Source: Brachybacterium endophyticum (GTDB lineage Bacteria > Actinomycetota > Actinomycetes > Actinomycetales > Dermabacteraceae). From it: a DNA stretch of 64,000 bases. Under the pieces are notes generated by a model. That model ran no database searches, was not told where the DNA came from, and was given only the letters and a program-made list of their open reading frames with translations. The translations under genes and the position numbers were made by a program. The stretch lies in NCBI RefSeq assembly GCF_003130585.1, contig NZ_QFKX01000007.1, forward strand, positions 1 through 64,000, written 5' to 3'. Of the stretch, positions 1-8,371 are shown in pieces; position 1 is the first letter of the stretch; every line of letters begins with the position of its first letter.

Positions 1-171
1 TCTGTTGCCGAGATGCCGCGGAAGTGCTCATCCTTCGACCTTCTCGCCCCTACACGCTCACATATGGGAGACACGCCCTAGTCGCATCACCGTTCGGCCT
101 CAGTACCTGCCGATCCAGGTACGCAGCACGATAGCGGCCACGATTCCGGCCGCCATCGTTCGCCCGCTGCT
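1..171. other. window edge, no gene recognised
   Basis: This stretch lies beyond the stop codon of the first minus-strand gene. The open plus-strand reading through it is antisense to that gene and resembles no protein family. I see no clear hairpin or promoter here. Confidence 0.5.
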
Positions 172-918
172 TCACCACGGGACGCTGCCGTCGTCATCGA
201 AGAACCCGCCGGTCGGACTCTCTCGCCCGAGCGTCGCCAGGCGAGCGACGACAGCCGCCCCCTCGTCCGCTGTGCGCGTTATCGCCCCAGGGATCCCGGC
301 CGTGAAGTCGGTGTCACATGCGCCGGGGGCGACGGCATTCACCATGATGCCGTCGCCGGCAAGAGACTTCGCGTACTGCATCGTGAGCATGTTGAGAGCG
401 GTCTTCGACGTCGGGTACGCCAGGAGCCCTGGGCTGCGACTCATGTAGTGCGTGGCATCCGACGTCCATCCCATGGACGACGTGCCGCTCGAGACGTTGA
501 CGATGCGACCTGCGGGTGAGCGGCGCAGCAGTGGGAGCATCGACTCCGTCACCGCGATCACCGCGAACAGGTTGGTCTCGAACACGTCCCGCACGGCGTC
601 GAGGTCGGCGGATCCCGGAGTCTGCGCGTCCACCTCACCGGAGATCCCGGCGTTGTTGACCAGCACGTCGAGTCGGCCGAACCGGTCATCGATCTCCTGC
701 GTCGCATCCGCGATGCTGCGCTGGTCGCGGACGTCGACGGTGAGAGCCATCGCCTCACCGCCGGCACGCACGATGTCCGTGGCGACTGCTCGGCCGTGTT
801 CCAGACGTCGTGAGCCGATCACCACGGTCAGACCTGCAGTCGCCAGCCCGTGCGCTGCAGCCCGCCCGATTCCTCTGTTCGCACCGGTGATGAACGCGAT
901 GCGTGCGTCGTCCTCCAT
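172..918 (-). CDS. SDR-family oxidoreductase
   Basis: A cytoplasmic NAD(P)-dependent oxidoreductase of the classical short-chain dehydrogenase family, 248 residues, the normal family length. The Rossmann motif TGANRGIGRA starts at residue 11, NNAG is at 88-91, and the catalytic Ser-Tyr-Lys set is visible as NVSSG and YPTSK. I start at ATG 918 because the Rossmann motif follows at once; the longer open reading upstream overlaps the divergent regulator and carries no family similarity. It is read away from a LysR gene 68 bp upstream, the usual layout for a LysR regulator and its target. The substrate cannot be read from the sequence; regulation by the neighbour is inference. Confidence 0.9.
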   Translation of the reverse strand: MEDDARIAFITGANRGIGRAAAHGLATAGLTVVIGSRRLEHGRAVATDIVRAGGEAMALTVDVRDQRSIADATQEIDDRFGRLDVLVNNAGISGEVDAQTPGSADLDAVRDVFETNLFAVIAVTESMLPLLRRSPAGRIVNVSSGTSSMGWTSDATHYMSRSPGLLAYPTSKTALNMLTMQYAKSLAGDGIMVNAVAPGACDTDFTAGIPGAITRTADEGAAVVARLATLGRESPTGGFFDDDGSVPW

Positions 919-972
919 GGTGGGAGTCAAGCACTCGTCGCCCACCGGACCAAGACCGAATGAGCCTCCACC

Positions 973-980
973 TATACCCT
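973..980 (+). promoter_or_regulatory. leaderless promoter of the LysR gene
   Basis: TATACCCT contains a TANNNT -10 element (TACCCT, 975-980) exactly 6 nt before ATG 987, and no ribosome binding site precedes the ATG. This spacing puts the transcription start on or next to the start codon. The -35 region is weak. Confidence 0.5.
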
Positions 981-986
981 CCAGGT

Positions 987-1862
987 ATGGATCTGGAGAC
1001 TCGCGAACTGCGCTACTTCGTGGCACTCGCGGAGGAACTCCACTTCGGTCGGGCCGCCGAACGCCTCGGTGTCTCGCAGCCTCCTCTCTCCCGAGCGATC
1101 CGGCTGCTCGAGAGCCGCCTCGGCGTCCCGCTCTTCGTCCGCACGAGCCGATCCGTGCGCCTGACCGATGCTGGGGAGACCCTCCTCGTCGAGGGTCGCC
1201 GCGCTCTGGGTGCCGTGTCCTCTGCGGCGCGGAAGACACAGCGTGTGGGCAGGGGAATGCGACGCCTGGTACTGGCGATCAAACCGGGCGGCGATGCCGC
1301 GCTCCTGAAACCGATCCTCGATCACTATGCCGAGACGCCGGACGCGCTACCGATCGAGCTCGTCTTCAACTCCGCCGAGCGCGGCGAGATGGTGCGTGAC
1401 GGGCGAGCGGATCTCGCCCTCCTGCATCGGCCCCAGAACGACATGGCGGGGCTGGATTGGACCGATCTTCGAACGGAACGCCAGGTGGTGCTCCTGCCCG
1501 AGGGGCACCGCTTGGCGGGGCTCGCGGCGGTGTCCATGGTGGAGCTGGAGGCCGAGCCGCACCCTCTCTGGCCGGAGTCGCTGGCGCGCAGCACCGGCCG
1601 TCCGGTCTCCGATCTGGAGGAGGTGCTGCAGCTCGTGCAGCTCGGGCGGATGGTCGTGCTCCTCCCGGAGTCGGTTCGTGAGCGGTTGCCCGTAAGCGTG
1701 GTCTGGCGCCCTGTGACGGACGCCGTTCCGGCCACGCTCGTCCTCGCCTGGCAGGAATCCTCGACGTCGCCCGATGTGGCGACCTTCGTGCGCGCCGCGA
1801 CCGAGGCGGCTGCGCGCGGATGTGATGGAATCCGGGTCAACGTCCAGCGGACCGACCGATGA
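987..1862 (+). CDS. LysR-family transcriptional regulator
   Basis: A DNA-binding regulator, 291 residues, the normal LysR length. Residues 1-60 form the winged helix-turn-helix (RYFVALAEELHFGRAAERL, then SQPPLSRAIRLLESRLG), followed by a linker and a periplasmic-binding-like effector domain. ATG 987 places the HTH at the very N-terminus as in the family; the longer reading from 903 would add residues antisense to the SDR gene. It is divergent from the SDR gene, its likely target, and its TGA overlaps the ATG of the next small gene. The effector is unknown. Confidence 0.93.
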   Translation: MDLETRELRYFVALAEELHFGRAAERLGVSQPPLSRAIRLLESRLGVPLFVRTSRSVRLTDAGETLLVEGRRALGAVSSAARKTQRVGRGMRRLVLAIKPGGDAALLKPILDHYAETPDALPIELVFNSAERGEMVRDGRADLALLHRPQNDMAGLDWTDLRTERQVVLLPEGHRLAGLAAVSMVELEAEPHPLWPESLARSTGRPVSDLEEVLQLVQLGRMVVLLPESVRERLPVSVVWRPVTDAVPATLVLAWQESSTSPDVATFVRAATEAAARGCDGIRVNVQRTDR

Positions 1863-2134
1863 CGAGCGGGGGACAGATGGCTGCCGACGAGAAGAAGACC
1901 GACGTCATCGATGGCTTCACGATCAAATACCACGCGAACGGGACGAGCCGGTGGTCCAAGGGCGTGATCGAGGACGGCCATCCGGTCGGGTACTGGGAGT
2001 GGTACCGGGTGGACGGCACCCTCAAACGCTCCGGGCACTTCGACGCCGGACAGCCGGTGGGCGAGTGGACCACCTATGACCAGAAGGGCGAGATCTACAA
2101 GATCACGGACCGCGGCGGTCCCGGAGCGGGATGA
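1859..2134 (+). CDS. MORN-like repeat protein, YwqK-type
   Basis: A 91-residue protein with two repeats of the form G-x-P-x-G-x-W-x-x-Y (GHPVGYWEWY and GQPVGEWTTY), the pattern of MORN-like and YwqK-type proteins. Such repeats build beta hairpins; in databases they are often labelled antitoxin, which I do not endorse from sequence alone. The first ATG overlaps the LysR stop as ATGA, suggesting translational coupling; a second ATG at 1877 has a better ribosome binding site (GGGGGA) and may be the true start, giving 85 residues. Function unknown. Confidence 0.75.
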   Translation: MTSGGQMAADEKKTDVIDGFTIKYHANGTSRWSKGVIEDGHPVGYWEWYRVDGTLKRSGHFDAGQPVGEWTTYDQKGEIYKITDRGGPGAG

Positions 2135-2292
2135 CGTTGTGGTCGGGTGTGCGTGAACGAGCGTCCGACGACGAGTCCTGACCGCGCGCCCGCCCCGCCG
2201 CGAGGGGGCAGGGGTGCGGAACGGGAGGAGAGGTGGCCCCCTGAGTTTCGCGACAGTGGTGGCCTCGCCGACGCGACCGGAGCCTGTTGCCG

Positions 2293-2298
2293 TACGGT
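2293..2298 (+). promoter_or_regulatory. -10 element of the cupin operon
   Basis: TACGGT fits TANNNT and lies 51 nt before the cupin ATG in an otherwise empty 215-bp gap (2135-2349). The -35 is not clear. Confidence 0.3.
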
Positions 2299-2349
2299 GA
2301 GGTGGGGGTCGCTGTGGCCCTCAGGCGCCGTCCCCGGAGGCAAGAATCC

Positions 2350-2784
2350 ATGACCACCGCAGACTTCGACCAGATCTTCCCGACCGGGCAGCCCAACGAG
2401 GCCTTCGCCCAGTACTTCATCGGTCAGAGCTACCTGGCCCCGCTGACCGACGGCAGCGTCCCGGTGAGCAACGTGTCCTTCGAACCGGGCTGCCGCAACA
2501 ACTGGCACATCCACCACGGGGCGAACGGCGGCGGCGATCAGATCCTGCTGTGCACCGCCGGCTCCGGCTGGTACCAGGCCGAGGGCGAAGACCCCATCAG
2601 CATGGAGCCCGGATCGGTGGTCCGCGTCCCGGCGGGCACGAAGCACTGGCACGGGGCGAAGGCCGACGCGTGGTTCTCCCACCTGGCCTTCATCACGCCC
2701 GGCGAGGGCGTCAGCAACGATTGGCTCGAGCCGGTCACCGACGAGGTGTACGGCGCGCTGCCGACGAACGGAGGGAACGCATGA
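2350..2784 (+). CDS. cupin-domain protein
   Basis: A single-domain cupin of 144 residues. The first metal motif is seen as WHIHHG with a following Glu-free Gln segment (GGDQILLCTAGSGWYQ), the second as PGSVVRVPAGTKHWHG, which together give the histidines expected to bind a divalent metal. Related proteins are annotated as carboxymuconolactone-decarboxylase-associated or quercetin dioxygenase-like cupins. GGAGG 8 nt before ATG 2350 fixes the start. Its TGA overlaps the ATG of the aldo/keto reductase, so the two are co-translated and probably act in one detoxification or redox step. Substrate unknown. Confidence 0.85.
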   Translation: MTTADFDQIFPTGQPNEAFAQYFIGQSYLAPLTDGSVPVSNVSFEPGCRNNWHIHHGANGGGDQILLCTAGSGWYQAEGEDPISMEPGSVVRVPAGTKHWHGAKADAWFSHLAFITPGEGVSNDWLEPVTDEVYGALPTNGGNA

Positions 2785-3638
2785 GCATCCTGGAGCAGAC
2801 CTACACCCTGAGCAACGACGTCGAGATCCCCCGGCTGGGGCTCGGCACCTGGTTCATCGACGACGACAAGGTGGCGCAGGCGGTGCGCGAGGCCGTCACC
2901 ATCGGTTACCGCAACATCGACACCGCCCAGGCGTACGGCAACGAGCGGGGGGTCGGCGAGGGCGTGCGCACCGCGAGCGTGCCCCGCTCGGACCTGTTCG
3001 TGTCCACCAAGCTCGCCGCCGAGATCAAGGACTACGACGGTGCCGTCGCCGCCATCGATCAGTCCCTCCGGACGATGGGCCTGGAGTACGTGGACCTGAT
3101 GCTGATCCACTCCCCGCAGCCCTGGGACGACTTCCGCGGCGGCGACTACGCCGAGGGCAACCGCGAGGCATGGCGGGCGCTGGAGGAGGCGCATCGGGCG
3201 GGCAAGCTGCGCGCCATAGGCGTCTCGAACTTCCTGCAGGACGACCTCGAGAACCTTCTGCAGACGGCGACCGTCACCCCGCACGTGAACCAGCTCCTGG
3301 TCCACGCCGGCAACACACCCTCCGATCTGCTGGCCTTCTGCGAGTCGCAGGGGATCCTCGTCGAGGCGTACTCGCCGATCGCTCACGGTCAGATCCTCGA
3401 CAACGCCGACGTCCAGGCGATGGCCCGGAGGTACGACGTCAGCGTTCCGCAGCTGTGCATCCGCTACACGCTCCAGCTGGGCACGGTCTCGCTGCCCAAG
3501 ACCGCGAACCCCGAGCACCTGCGCTCCAACGCCGAGGTCGATTTCGAGATCTTCGAGCAGGACATGGCCACGCTGCGGGCACTGGAGGACCAGGACTACG
3601 GCGAGGCCAGCGAGTTCCCCGTGTATTCGGGCCGGTGA
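2781..3638 (+). CDS. aldo/keto reductase
   Basis: A cytoplasmic NADPH-dependent reductase of carbonyl compounds, 285 residues, AKR5 (2,5-diketo-D-gluconate reductase-like) type. The catalytic tetrad is visible: Asp in NIDTAQAYGNE, Tyr in the same motif, Lys in STKLA, and His in LMLIHSP. The cofactor-binding C-terminal segment SLPKTANPEHLRSN is present. It overlaps the cupin gene by 4 bp (ATGA) and so belongs to the same transcript. The next gene is convergent. The physiological substrate cannot be read from sequence. Confidence 0.93.
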   Translation: MSILEQTYTLSNDVEIPRLGLGTWFIDDDKVAQAVREAVTIGYRNIDTAQAYGNERGVGEGVRTASVPRSDLFVSTKLAAEIKDYDGAVAAIDQSLRTMGLEYVDLMLIHSPQPWDDFRGGDYAEGNREAWRALEEAHRAGKLRAIGVSNFLQDDLENLLQTATVTPHVNQLLVHAGNTPSDLLAFCESQGILVEAYSPIAHGQILDNADVQAMARRYDVSVPQLCIRYTLQLGTVSLPKTANPEHLRSNAEVDFEIFEQDMATLRALEDQDYGEASEFPVYSGR

Positions 3639-3668
3639 GATGTGCTGGGACCCGGCCATGACGGTGCA

Positions 3669-5219
3669 TCACATCCCCGGCTCCCCGAACCAGCTCCGAA
3701 GGGCGTCGGTGACGTCGGCGGGGTCCGTGGCGCTCCAGGCGACGAATCCGTCGGGACGGATCAGCATCGACTCGATGCCGTCGTTCCCGGCGATGGTCAC
3801 GTGGTCCACTCGATCGCGCCACGGTGCCGCGGCCTCTTCGAGGCGCCCCGTCGTATCGAGCAGGATCGGCCGGGCGGACCGGAGAAGCTCCGGGATCCGC
3901 ACGACGTCGCCCTCCGCGAGCTCGACCTGTTCGGACGGAGCAAACCAGCCGGTGGGGCTCGCGTGCGCGGCCGCCCCCATGTCGTAACGGACGTCCGATC
4001 CGGCGATCAGGTCGGCGATCCGTTGCACGACCTTGGTTTCCTGGAGGAGTTCTCCGAACAGCTCCCGCAGGGCTGTGACGTCCGAAGCGGGGCCCATGAG
4101 GGCGGTCTGCGCCTGCGTCTGCATGAACACCCGCAGCCCCAACGGCCTCCGCTCCGACTCGTACGTGTCCAGCAGTCCCACCGGAGCCCACCCGTGCAGC
4201 TCCGCGGCGAGCTTCCAGGCGAGGTTCGCGACGTCCTGCAGGGCCAGGTTCAGCCCCGGTCCACCGGCGGCTGAATGCACGTGTGCGGCGTCCCCGATCA
4301 GGAAGGCACGCCGGTCACGATAGTGCTCGGCCACCCGCGTGTTCCGTCCGCTGAGGCGCCGCAGCAGCCTCGGCTCGCCCTCGGCGGGGGGCAGCAAGGA
4401 GATCCGGACGCCGAGGACGCGCTCGAGACTGTCCTCCATCTCCCCGAGGATCATCGGTGAACCGTCGCCGGGTGAGCTGCCGTCGGGTGTCTCCTCCCAT
4501 TCGGTCGTGTGGACCAGGGGATGCGCCGGATCCCTGAGCGCGATCGTCACCACGCCACGCTCCGTACGATGGAAGGCCTCGGCGATGTCACCGAGGCCGG
4601 CGACATGCAGCTTTCCGGGACCGGCTGGGGTCAGCTGGTCACTGGGGGCGATCAGGGCGGACCGCGCGACGATGTGCCGATCGGTGTTCCCGGGGAAGGG
4701 GATCCCGGACTGCTTTCGCACGGTGCTGCGCGCCCCGTCGCCGCCGATCAGATAGCGGGCGGACAGGGTCGTCTCCTCGCGCGTCCCGGCGCCGGGCCCG
4801 GTGCCGACGACGGTGACGTCTACCCTGTCCTCGTTCTGGACGAAGGACCTCATCTCGACACCTCTGCGGACTTCCACGCCCAGCTCCGCGGCTCGGTCAT
4901 CGAACACGCGCTCGAGGTCACGCTGGTTGATGGGCAGCAGATACATGGGGTTGTGGTCGCCGAGGGCGTGCAGGGGCAGCGGCAGGGCACCGAAGTAGAA
5001 ATCCGGGGCGGGCTCCGGGGTGGCTTCCCCGGAGCAGCGCTCGAACAGTCCGCGATGGTCCAGCAGCCGCACGACCTGCCCGGTCAGGCCGTGGGCCTTG
5101 TCGGTCTGGTTGATCTGCGGCAGCTTTTCGATCACCAACGGGTCGATGCCTGCGAGCTTCAGTTCGCAGGCCATGAACAGGCCGACGGGACCTCCGCCCA
5201 CGATGATGACGTCGAACAT
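3669..5219 (-). CDS. FAD-dependent aromatic monooxygenase
   Basis: A 516-residue flavoprotein monooxygenase of the PheA/TfdB class A family, also the family of rifampicin monooxygenase. It begins with the dinucleotide motif VGGGPVGL near residue 8 and has the second FAD motif GDAAHVHSAAGGPGLN near residue 290; the C-terminal part is the thioredoxin-like domain usual for this family. It lies 33 bp downstream of the TetR gene on the same strand, so it is probably co-transcribed and derepressed by the TetR ligand. The likely role is hydroxylation of an aromatic compound or antibiotic; the substrate is unknown. Confidence 0.9.
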   Translation of the reverse strand: MFDVIIVGGGPVGLFMACELKLAGIDPLVIEKLPQINQTDKAHGLTGQVVRLLDHRGLFERCSGEATPEPAPDFYFGALPLPLHALGDHNPMYLLPINQRDLERVFDDRAAELGVEVRRGVEMRSFVQNEDRVDVTVVGTGPGAGTREETTLSARYLIGGDGARSTVRKQSGIPFPGNTDRHIVARSALIAPSDQLTPAGPGKLHVAGLGDIAEAFHRTERGVVTIALRDPAHPLVHTTEWEETPDGSSPGDGSPMILGEMEDSLERVLGVRISLLPPAEGEPRLLRRLSGRNTRVAEHYRDRRAFLIGDAAHVHSAAGGPGLNLALQDVANLAWKLAAELHGWAPVGLLDTYESERRPLGLRVFMQTQAQTALMGPASDVTALRELFGELLQETKVVQRIADLIAGSDVRYDMGAAAHASPTGWFAPSEQVELAEGDVVRIPELLRSARPILLDTTGRLEEAAAPWRDRVDHVTIAGNDGIESMLIRPDGFVAWSATDPADVTDALRSWFGEPGM

Positions 5220-5252
5220 GATCAGGTCCTTTCGGAATGCAGGAGAGTCGTC

Positions 5253-5861
5253 TCACCCGAGACGGTCGAAGCCGGCACCGAGGCGGTCGAACGCCGTGCG
5301 CAGGAGCGGTTCGAGGGGGTCGGCGGTGCCGCTGGCCACCCAGCCCTCGAGCGTGCACAGAAGGGTCGACAGGGCCGCTGTGGCCAGGGAGCGGGGCAGC
5401 GGATCCCCGGCCGCGGCATCGAGGCGCGCGGTGATCGCCTGCGCGAACACCTCGGTCGCCTCGCGTGCCCCGCGGTCCACGGCGGCCCGTATGCCAGGGG
5501 TCGAGAGCACCGCCAGCAGGTCGCTCTGCTCCTTCTCGGAGGGGGCGGCCGTGCTCGCGGCCGCGGCGTAGGGAGTGATCAGGGCCTCCGTGATCGCGGC
5601 CCAGACGGGTTCGATGGCGGGGCGTTCCAGCAGATCGATCGCCGCCGTCTGTGCGCGCTGTACGTGGCGGTCGGCGATGGCGGCCTCCTTGCTGGGGAAG
5701 TAGTTGCCGAACGTCCTCCGGGAGACCCCGACCCGCTCCACGACGTCCTCGACCCGGACGTTCTCGATTCCCCGCTCGCGAGCGAGGAGCACCGTGGTGA
5801 CGCTGAGTTCATCGCGCAGCGCCGCCTTCTTGCGTTCGCGGAGGGATCCCGTCTCTGCCAT
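5253..5861 (-). CDS. TetR-family repressor
   Basis: A 202-residue TetR regulator. Residues 20-60 hold the helix-turn-helix (VEDVVERVGVSRRTFGNYF, then PSKEAAIADR), followed by an all-helical ligand domain. ATG 5861 has no ribosome binding site but sits 6 nt after a TACGCT -10 box with a TTGCCC -35 at 17-bp spacing, so the message is probably leaderless. A repeated palindromic operator (5887-5914) covers the -35, which indicates autorepression, and the FAD monooxygenase follows in the same direction. Confidence 0.93.
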   Translation of the reverse strand: MAETGSLRERKKAALRDELSVTTVLLARERGIENVRVEDVVERVGVSRRTFGNYFPSKEAAIADRHVQRAQTAAIDLLERPAIEPVWAAITEALITPYAAAASTAAPSEKEQSDLLAVLSTPGIRAAVDRGAREATEVFAQAITARLDAAAGDPLPRSLATAALSTLLCTLEGWVASGTADPLEPLLRTAFDRLGAGFDRLG

Positions 5862-5867
5862 GGCAGG

Positions 5868-5896
5868 AGCGTACGGCTTACGTGCTCAATGGGCAA
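5868..5896 (-). promoter_or_regulatory. tetR-monooxygenase promoter
   Basis: On the minus strand TTGCCC (5896-5891) and TACGCT (5873-5868) are separated by 17 bp, and TACGCT ends 6 nt before the tetR ATG. This is the best -35/-10 pair in the window and predicts a leaderless transcript. Confidence 0.7.
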
Positions 5897-5914
5897 TATT
5901 GCGCAATGGGCAAT
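5887..5914. promoter_or_regulatory. TetR operator, overlapping palindromes
   Basis: The 11-mer CAATGGGCAAT occurs at 5887-5897 and again at 5904-5914, a 17-bp period. Two perfect 10-bp palindromes overlap in between: GCAATATTGC (5893-5902) and ATTGCGCAAT (5898-5907). The element covers the tetR -35 box. AT content is well above the surroundings. Confidence 0.75.
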
Positions 5915-5966
5915 TATGAGTCACCTGAATGCAGCTCCCGGTCGCCTCATAGGTCACCGTTCGCTG

Positions 5967-5972
5967 TATGGT
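5967..5972 (+). promoter_or_regulatory. leaderless promoter of cmtR
   Basis: TATGGT lies 6 nt before ATG 5979 and no Shine-Dalgarno sequence is present, the same geometry as at about a dozen other genes in this window. Confidence 0.55.
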
Positions 5973-5986
5973 CAGTGCATGCTGAC
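5971..5986. promoter_or_regulatory. candidate CmtR operator
   Basis: GTCAG and CTGAC form an inverted repeat with a 6-nt centre, spanning the end of the -10 box, the transcription start and the first codons of cmtR. Occupancy would block its own leaderless promoter. Assignment to CmtR is inference. Confidence 0.4.
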
Positions 5987-6347
5987 TCTTGCGAGCCGTA
6001 TCGAGGTCATGAACCGCCTCGGCCGCGCGATGGCGGACGAGTCCCGATCGCGCATCCTGATCGCCCTGCTCGATGCGCCCGGATATCCGGCAGAGCTCGC
6101 CCGGGCCCTCGCACTCACTCGCACGAACGTCTCCAACCACCTGGCCTGCCTGCGTGGGTGCGGGATCGTCGTCGCCGAGCACGAGGGACGTCGGACGCGC
6201 TACGAGATCGCCGACCCGCACATCGCCGCGGCACTCACCGCGCTGCTCGAGGCGACTATCGCGATCGACGAGAGCACTCCGTGCCTGGATCCGCAGTGCA
6301 CCGTGCCGGGCTGCTGCGCCTCCTGTGAGGAGGTGCCCGGTGAGTGA
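5979..6347 (+). CDS. cmtR: CmtR-type Cd/Pb-sensing repressor
   Basis: An ArsR/SmtB-family metal sensor of 122 residues that closely resembles mycobacterial CmtR as I know it (same MLT start, ADxxRxRILxALLD and TRxNVSNHLxCLRGCG segments). Cys57, Cys61 and Cys102, the three Cd/Pb ligands of CmtR, fall at exactly the same positions here. A further cysteine cluster follows (C107, C112, C113, C116), unusual relative to the mycobacterial protein. Metal binding would release DNA and induce the downstream P-type ATPase, which overlaps this gene by 8 bp. ATG 5979 is chosen for the family N-terminus and the -10 box 6 nt upstream. Confidence 0.93.
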   Translation: MLTLASRIEVMNRLGRAMADESRSRILIALLDAPGYPAELARALALTRTNVSNHLACLRGCGIVVAEHEGRRTRYEIADPHIAAALTALLEATIAIDESTPCLDPQCTVPGCCASCEEVPGE

Positions 6348-8356
6348 CGAGTGCTGCGGCGGGCCCGCCGTCGTCACACAGGCGCAGGACGACGCCTGCT
6401 GCGGTCCCGATCCGGTGCGGACGCCCCAGGGGCCGCACGAAGGATCGGAGCGCCGACCGCCATGGTGGAAGGACCCGGCCCTGGTGCCCTCGTTCGTCGC
6501 CGGGCTCTGCCTCCTCGGTGGGTACGCGCTGGACGTCACGGGTCATGCCACGGCGGCCGGGGCGGCGCAGTGGATCGCGCTCCTGGTGGGGGCATCCACC
6601 TTCGTGCCCGGAGCCGTGCGGCGCCTGCTGCGCGGGCGTCTGGGCGTCGGACTGTTGATGACGATCGCCGCGGTAGGGGCGGTGCTGCTCGGCCACGTCG
6701 CCGAGGCTGCGGCCCTGGCGTTCCTCTTCTCCCTCGCCGAGGCGCTCGAGGACCGTGCGATGGATCGGGCGAAGGAGGGCCTTCGGGCCTTGCTGAGCCT
6801 GGTCCCGGAGACCGCCCACGTCGTCGGCGCGCACGGTCTCACGACCGTCCGGGTGACGGAGATCCGTGAGCGCGACCGGTTGATCATCGCCGCAGGGGAG
6901 CGCGTCGCCACAGACGGCGTGGTCGCTGAGGGTCGGTCCAGCATCGATGCCTCCGTCGTCACCGGGGAGTCGATGCCCCTCGAGGTGGGTCCGGGGGACC
7001 ATGTCCCCGCCGGCGCGGTCAACGGTCCGGGAGCCCTGCGCGTGGAGGCGACGGCAGATGGACGCGACAACTCGCTGACGCGGATCGTCGCCCTCGTCGA
7101 ACAGGCGCACGCGCGCAAGGGTCGGCGCGCACGACTGGCCGACCGGATCGCCCGCCCGCTCGTGCCGGCCGTGCTGGTGGTCGCGGCTCTGGTGGCGGTC
7201 TTCGGGGTCGTCGTCGGCGACCCATGGACCTGGATCGAACGAGCGCTCGTGGTGCTGGTCGCCGCCTCGCCGTGCGCGATGGCGATCGCCGTTCCCGTCA
7301 CGGTCATCAGTGCGATCGGTTCGGCCTCGAAGCTCGGAGTCGTCATCACCTCGGGGGCCGCCTTCGAGCAGTTCGGCACCATCCGCACCGTCGCCTTCGA
7401 CAAGACGGGGACCCTCACCTATGGCAGCCCGCAGGTGTCCGCGGTCCGCTCCGCCGCAGGCTCCACGGACGAGAGTGTGCTGGCCATGGCTGCGGCGCTC
7501 GAGGTCAGCAGCGCACATCCCGTCGCCTCCGCGATCTGCGCAGCCGCGCAGGGCGTCCCTGCCGCATGCGACGTGCGGGAGGATGCGGGCCTCGGTATCA
7601 GCGGACGCGTGGGGGAGCACCTCGTCCGGGTGGGAAGCACTCGGTGGGTAGACCCGGCGTACCTGCGCGAGGACGCTGAAGCTCTGGCCGAAGCTGGGAT
7701 GACCGTCGTGGTCGTCGAGCTCGACGGTGATGTCGCGGGCGTGATCGGCGTGCGCGACGAGCTGCGCGGTGAGGCGGCATCGACTGTGCGGATGCTCCAC
7801 GCGCACGGCTTCGACACGCTCATGCTCACCGGCGACGATGAACGGACAGCACGCGCTCTGGCGGCGGAGGCCGGCATCGAGGACGTCCGCGCCGGCCGCC
7901 TTCCCCGGGACAAGGCCGAGGCGATCACGCGGCTGTCCGCCGAGCGGCCGACGGCGATGATCGGCGACGGCGTCAACGACGCACCGGCCCTCGCGACGGC
8001 GACCGTCGGCGTCGCGATGGGGGGCGACGGGGACCGCGGCCGCCGTCGAAGCTGCCGACATCGCCTTCACCGGTAACGACCTGCGTCTGATCCCGGGCGC
8101 CCTGCTCCACGCGCGTCGGGCCCGGCGCATCATGACGGCGAACATCATCTTCGCGCTCGCGATCATCGTGGTGCTGTTCCCGCTCGCCCTGTTCGGGGTT
8201 CTCGGCCTGGCCGGCGTGGTGCTCGTCCACGAGCTCGCCGAGGTCCTCGTGATCCTGAACGGCATCCGCGTCGCCCGCAGTCCGCGGCGCACGCCCCTGC
8301 CCAGGGGCCCTGTCCCTGCGTGGTCACCGCGCGTAGGGTCGGGGAAACGCCGATGA
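6340..8356 (+). pseudogene. CtpG-like heavy-metal P-type ATPase, frameshifted
   Basis: A P1B-type metal-export ATPase of the plasma membrane, probably for Cd/Pb/Zn given cmtR next to it. GTG 6340 has GAGGAGG upstream. The N-terminus carries CCGG and CCGP metal sites; then membrane helices, TGES, SPC (the membrane metal motif), DKTGTLT (phosphorylation), AHP and GDGVNDAP all occur in order. Directly after GDGVNDAPALATATVGVAMG the frame is lost at a run of six G (8019-8024): this frame stops at 8076, and the -1 correction restores the conserved end, including the last two membrane helices and HELAEVLVILNG, to a stop at 8356 (about 671 residues in total). One base too many in a homopolymer could be a real mutation or a sequencing error. 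If real, the pump lacks its last helices. Confidence 0.85.
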
Positions 8357-8371
8357 AGGAGGATGACAGCG

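Noticed and set aside
1859..2134. Toxin-antitoxin pair with the LysR gene
   Set aside because: YwqK-type proteins are often labelled antitoxin, yet no toxin-like partner is adjacent.
2538..3659. Long open minus-strand frame over the cupin and aldo/keto reductase genes
   Set aside because: It is antisense to two well-supported genes and has no family similarity; high-GC DNA opens such frames often.
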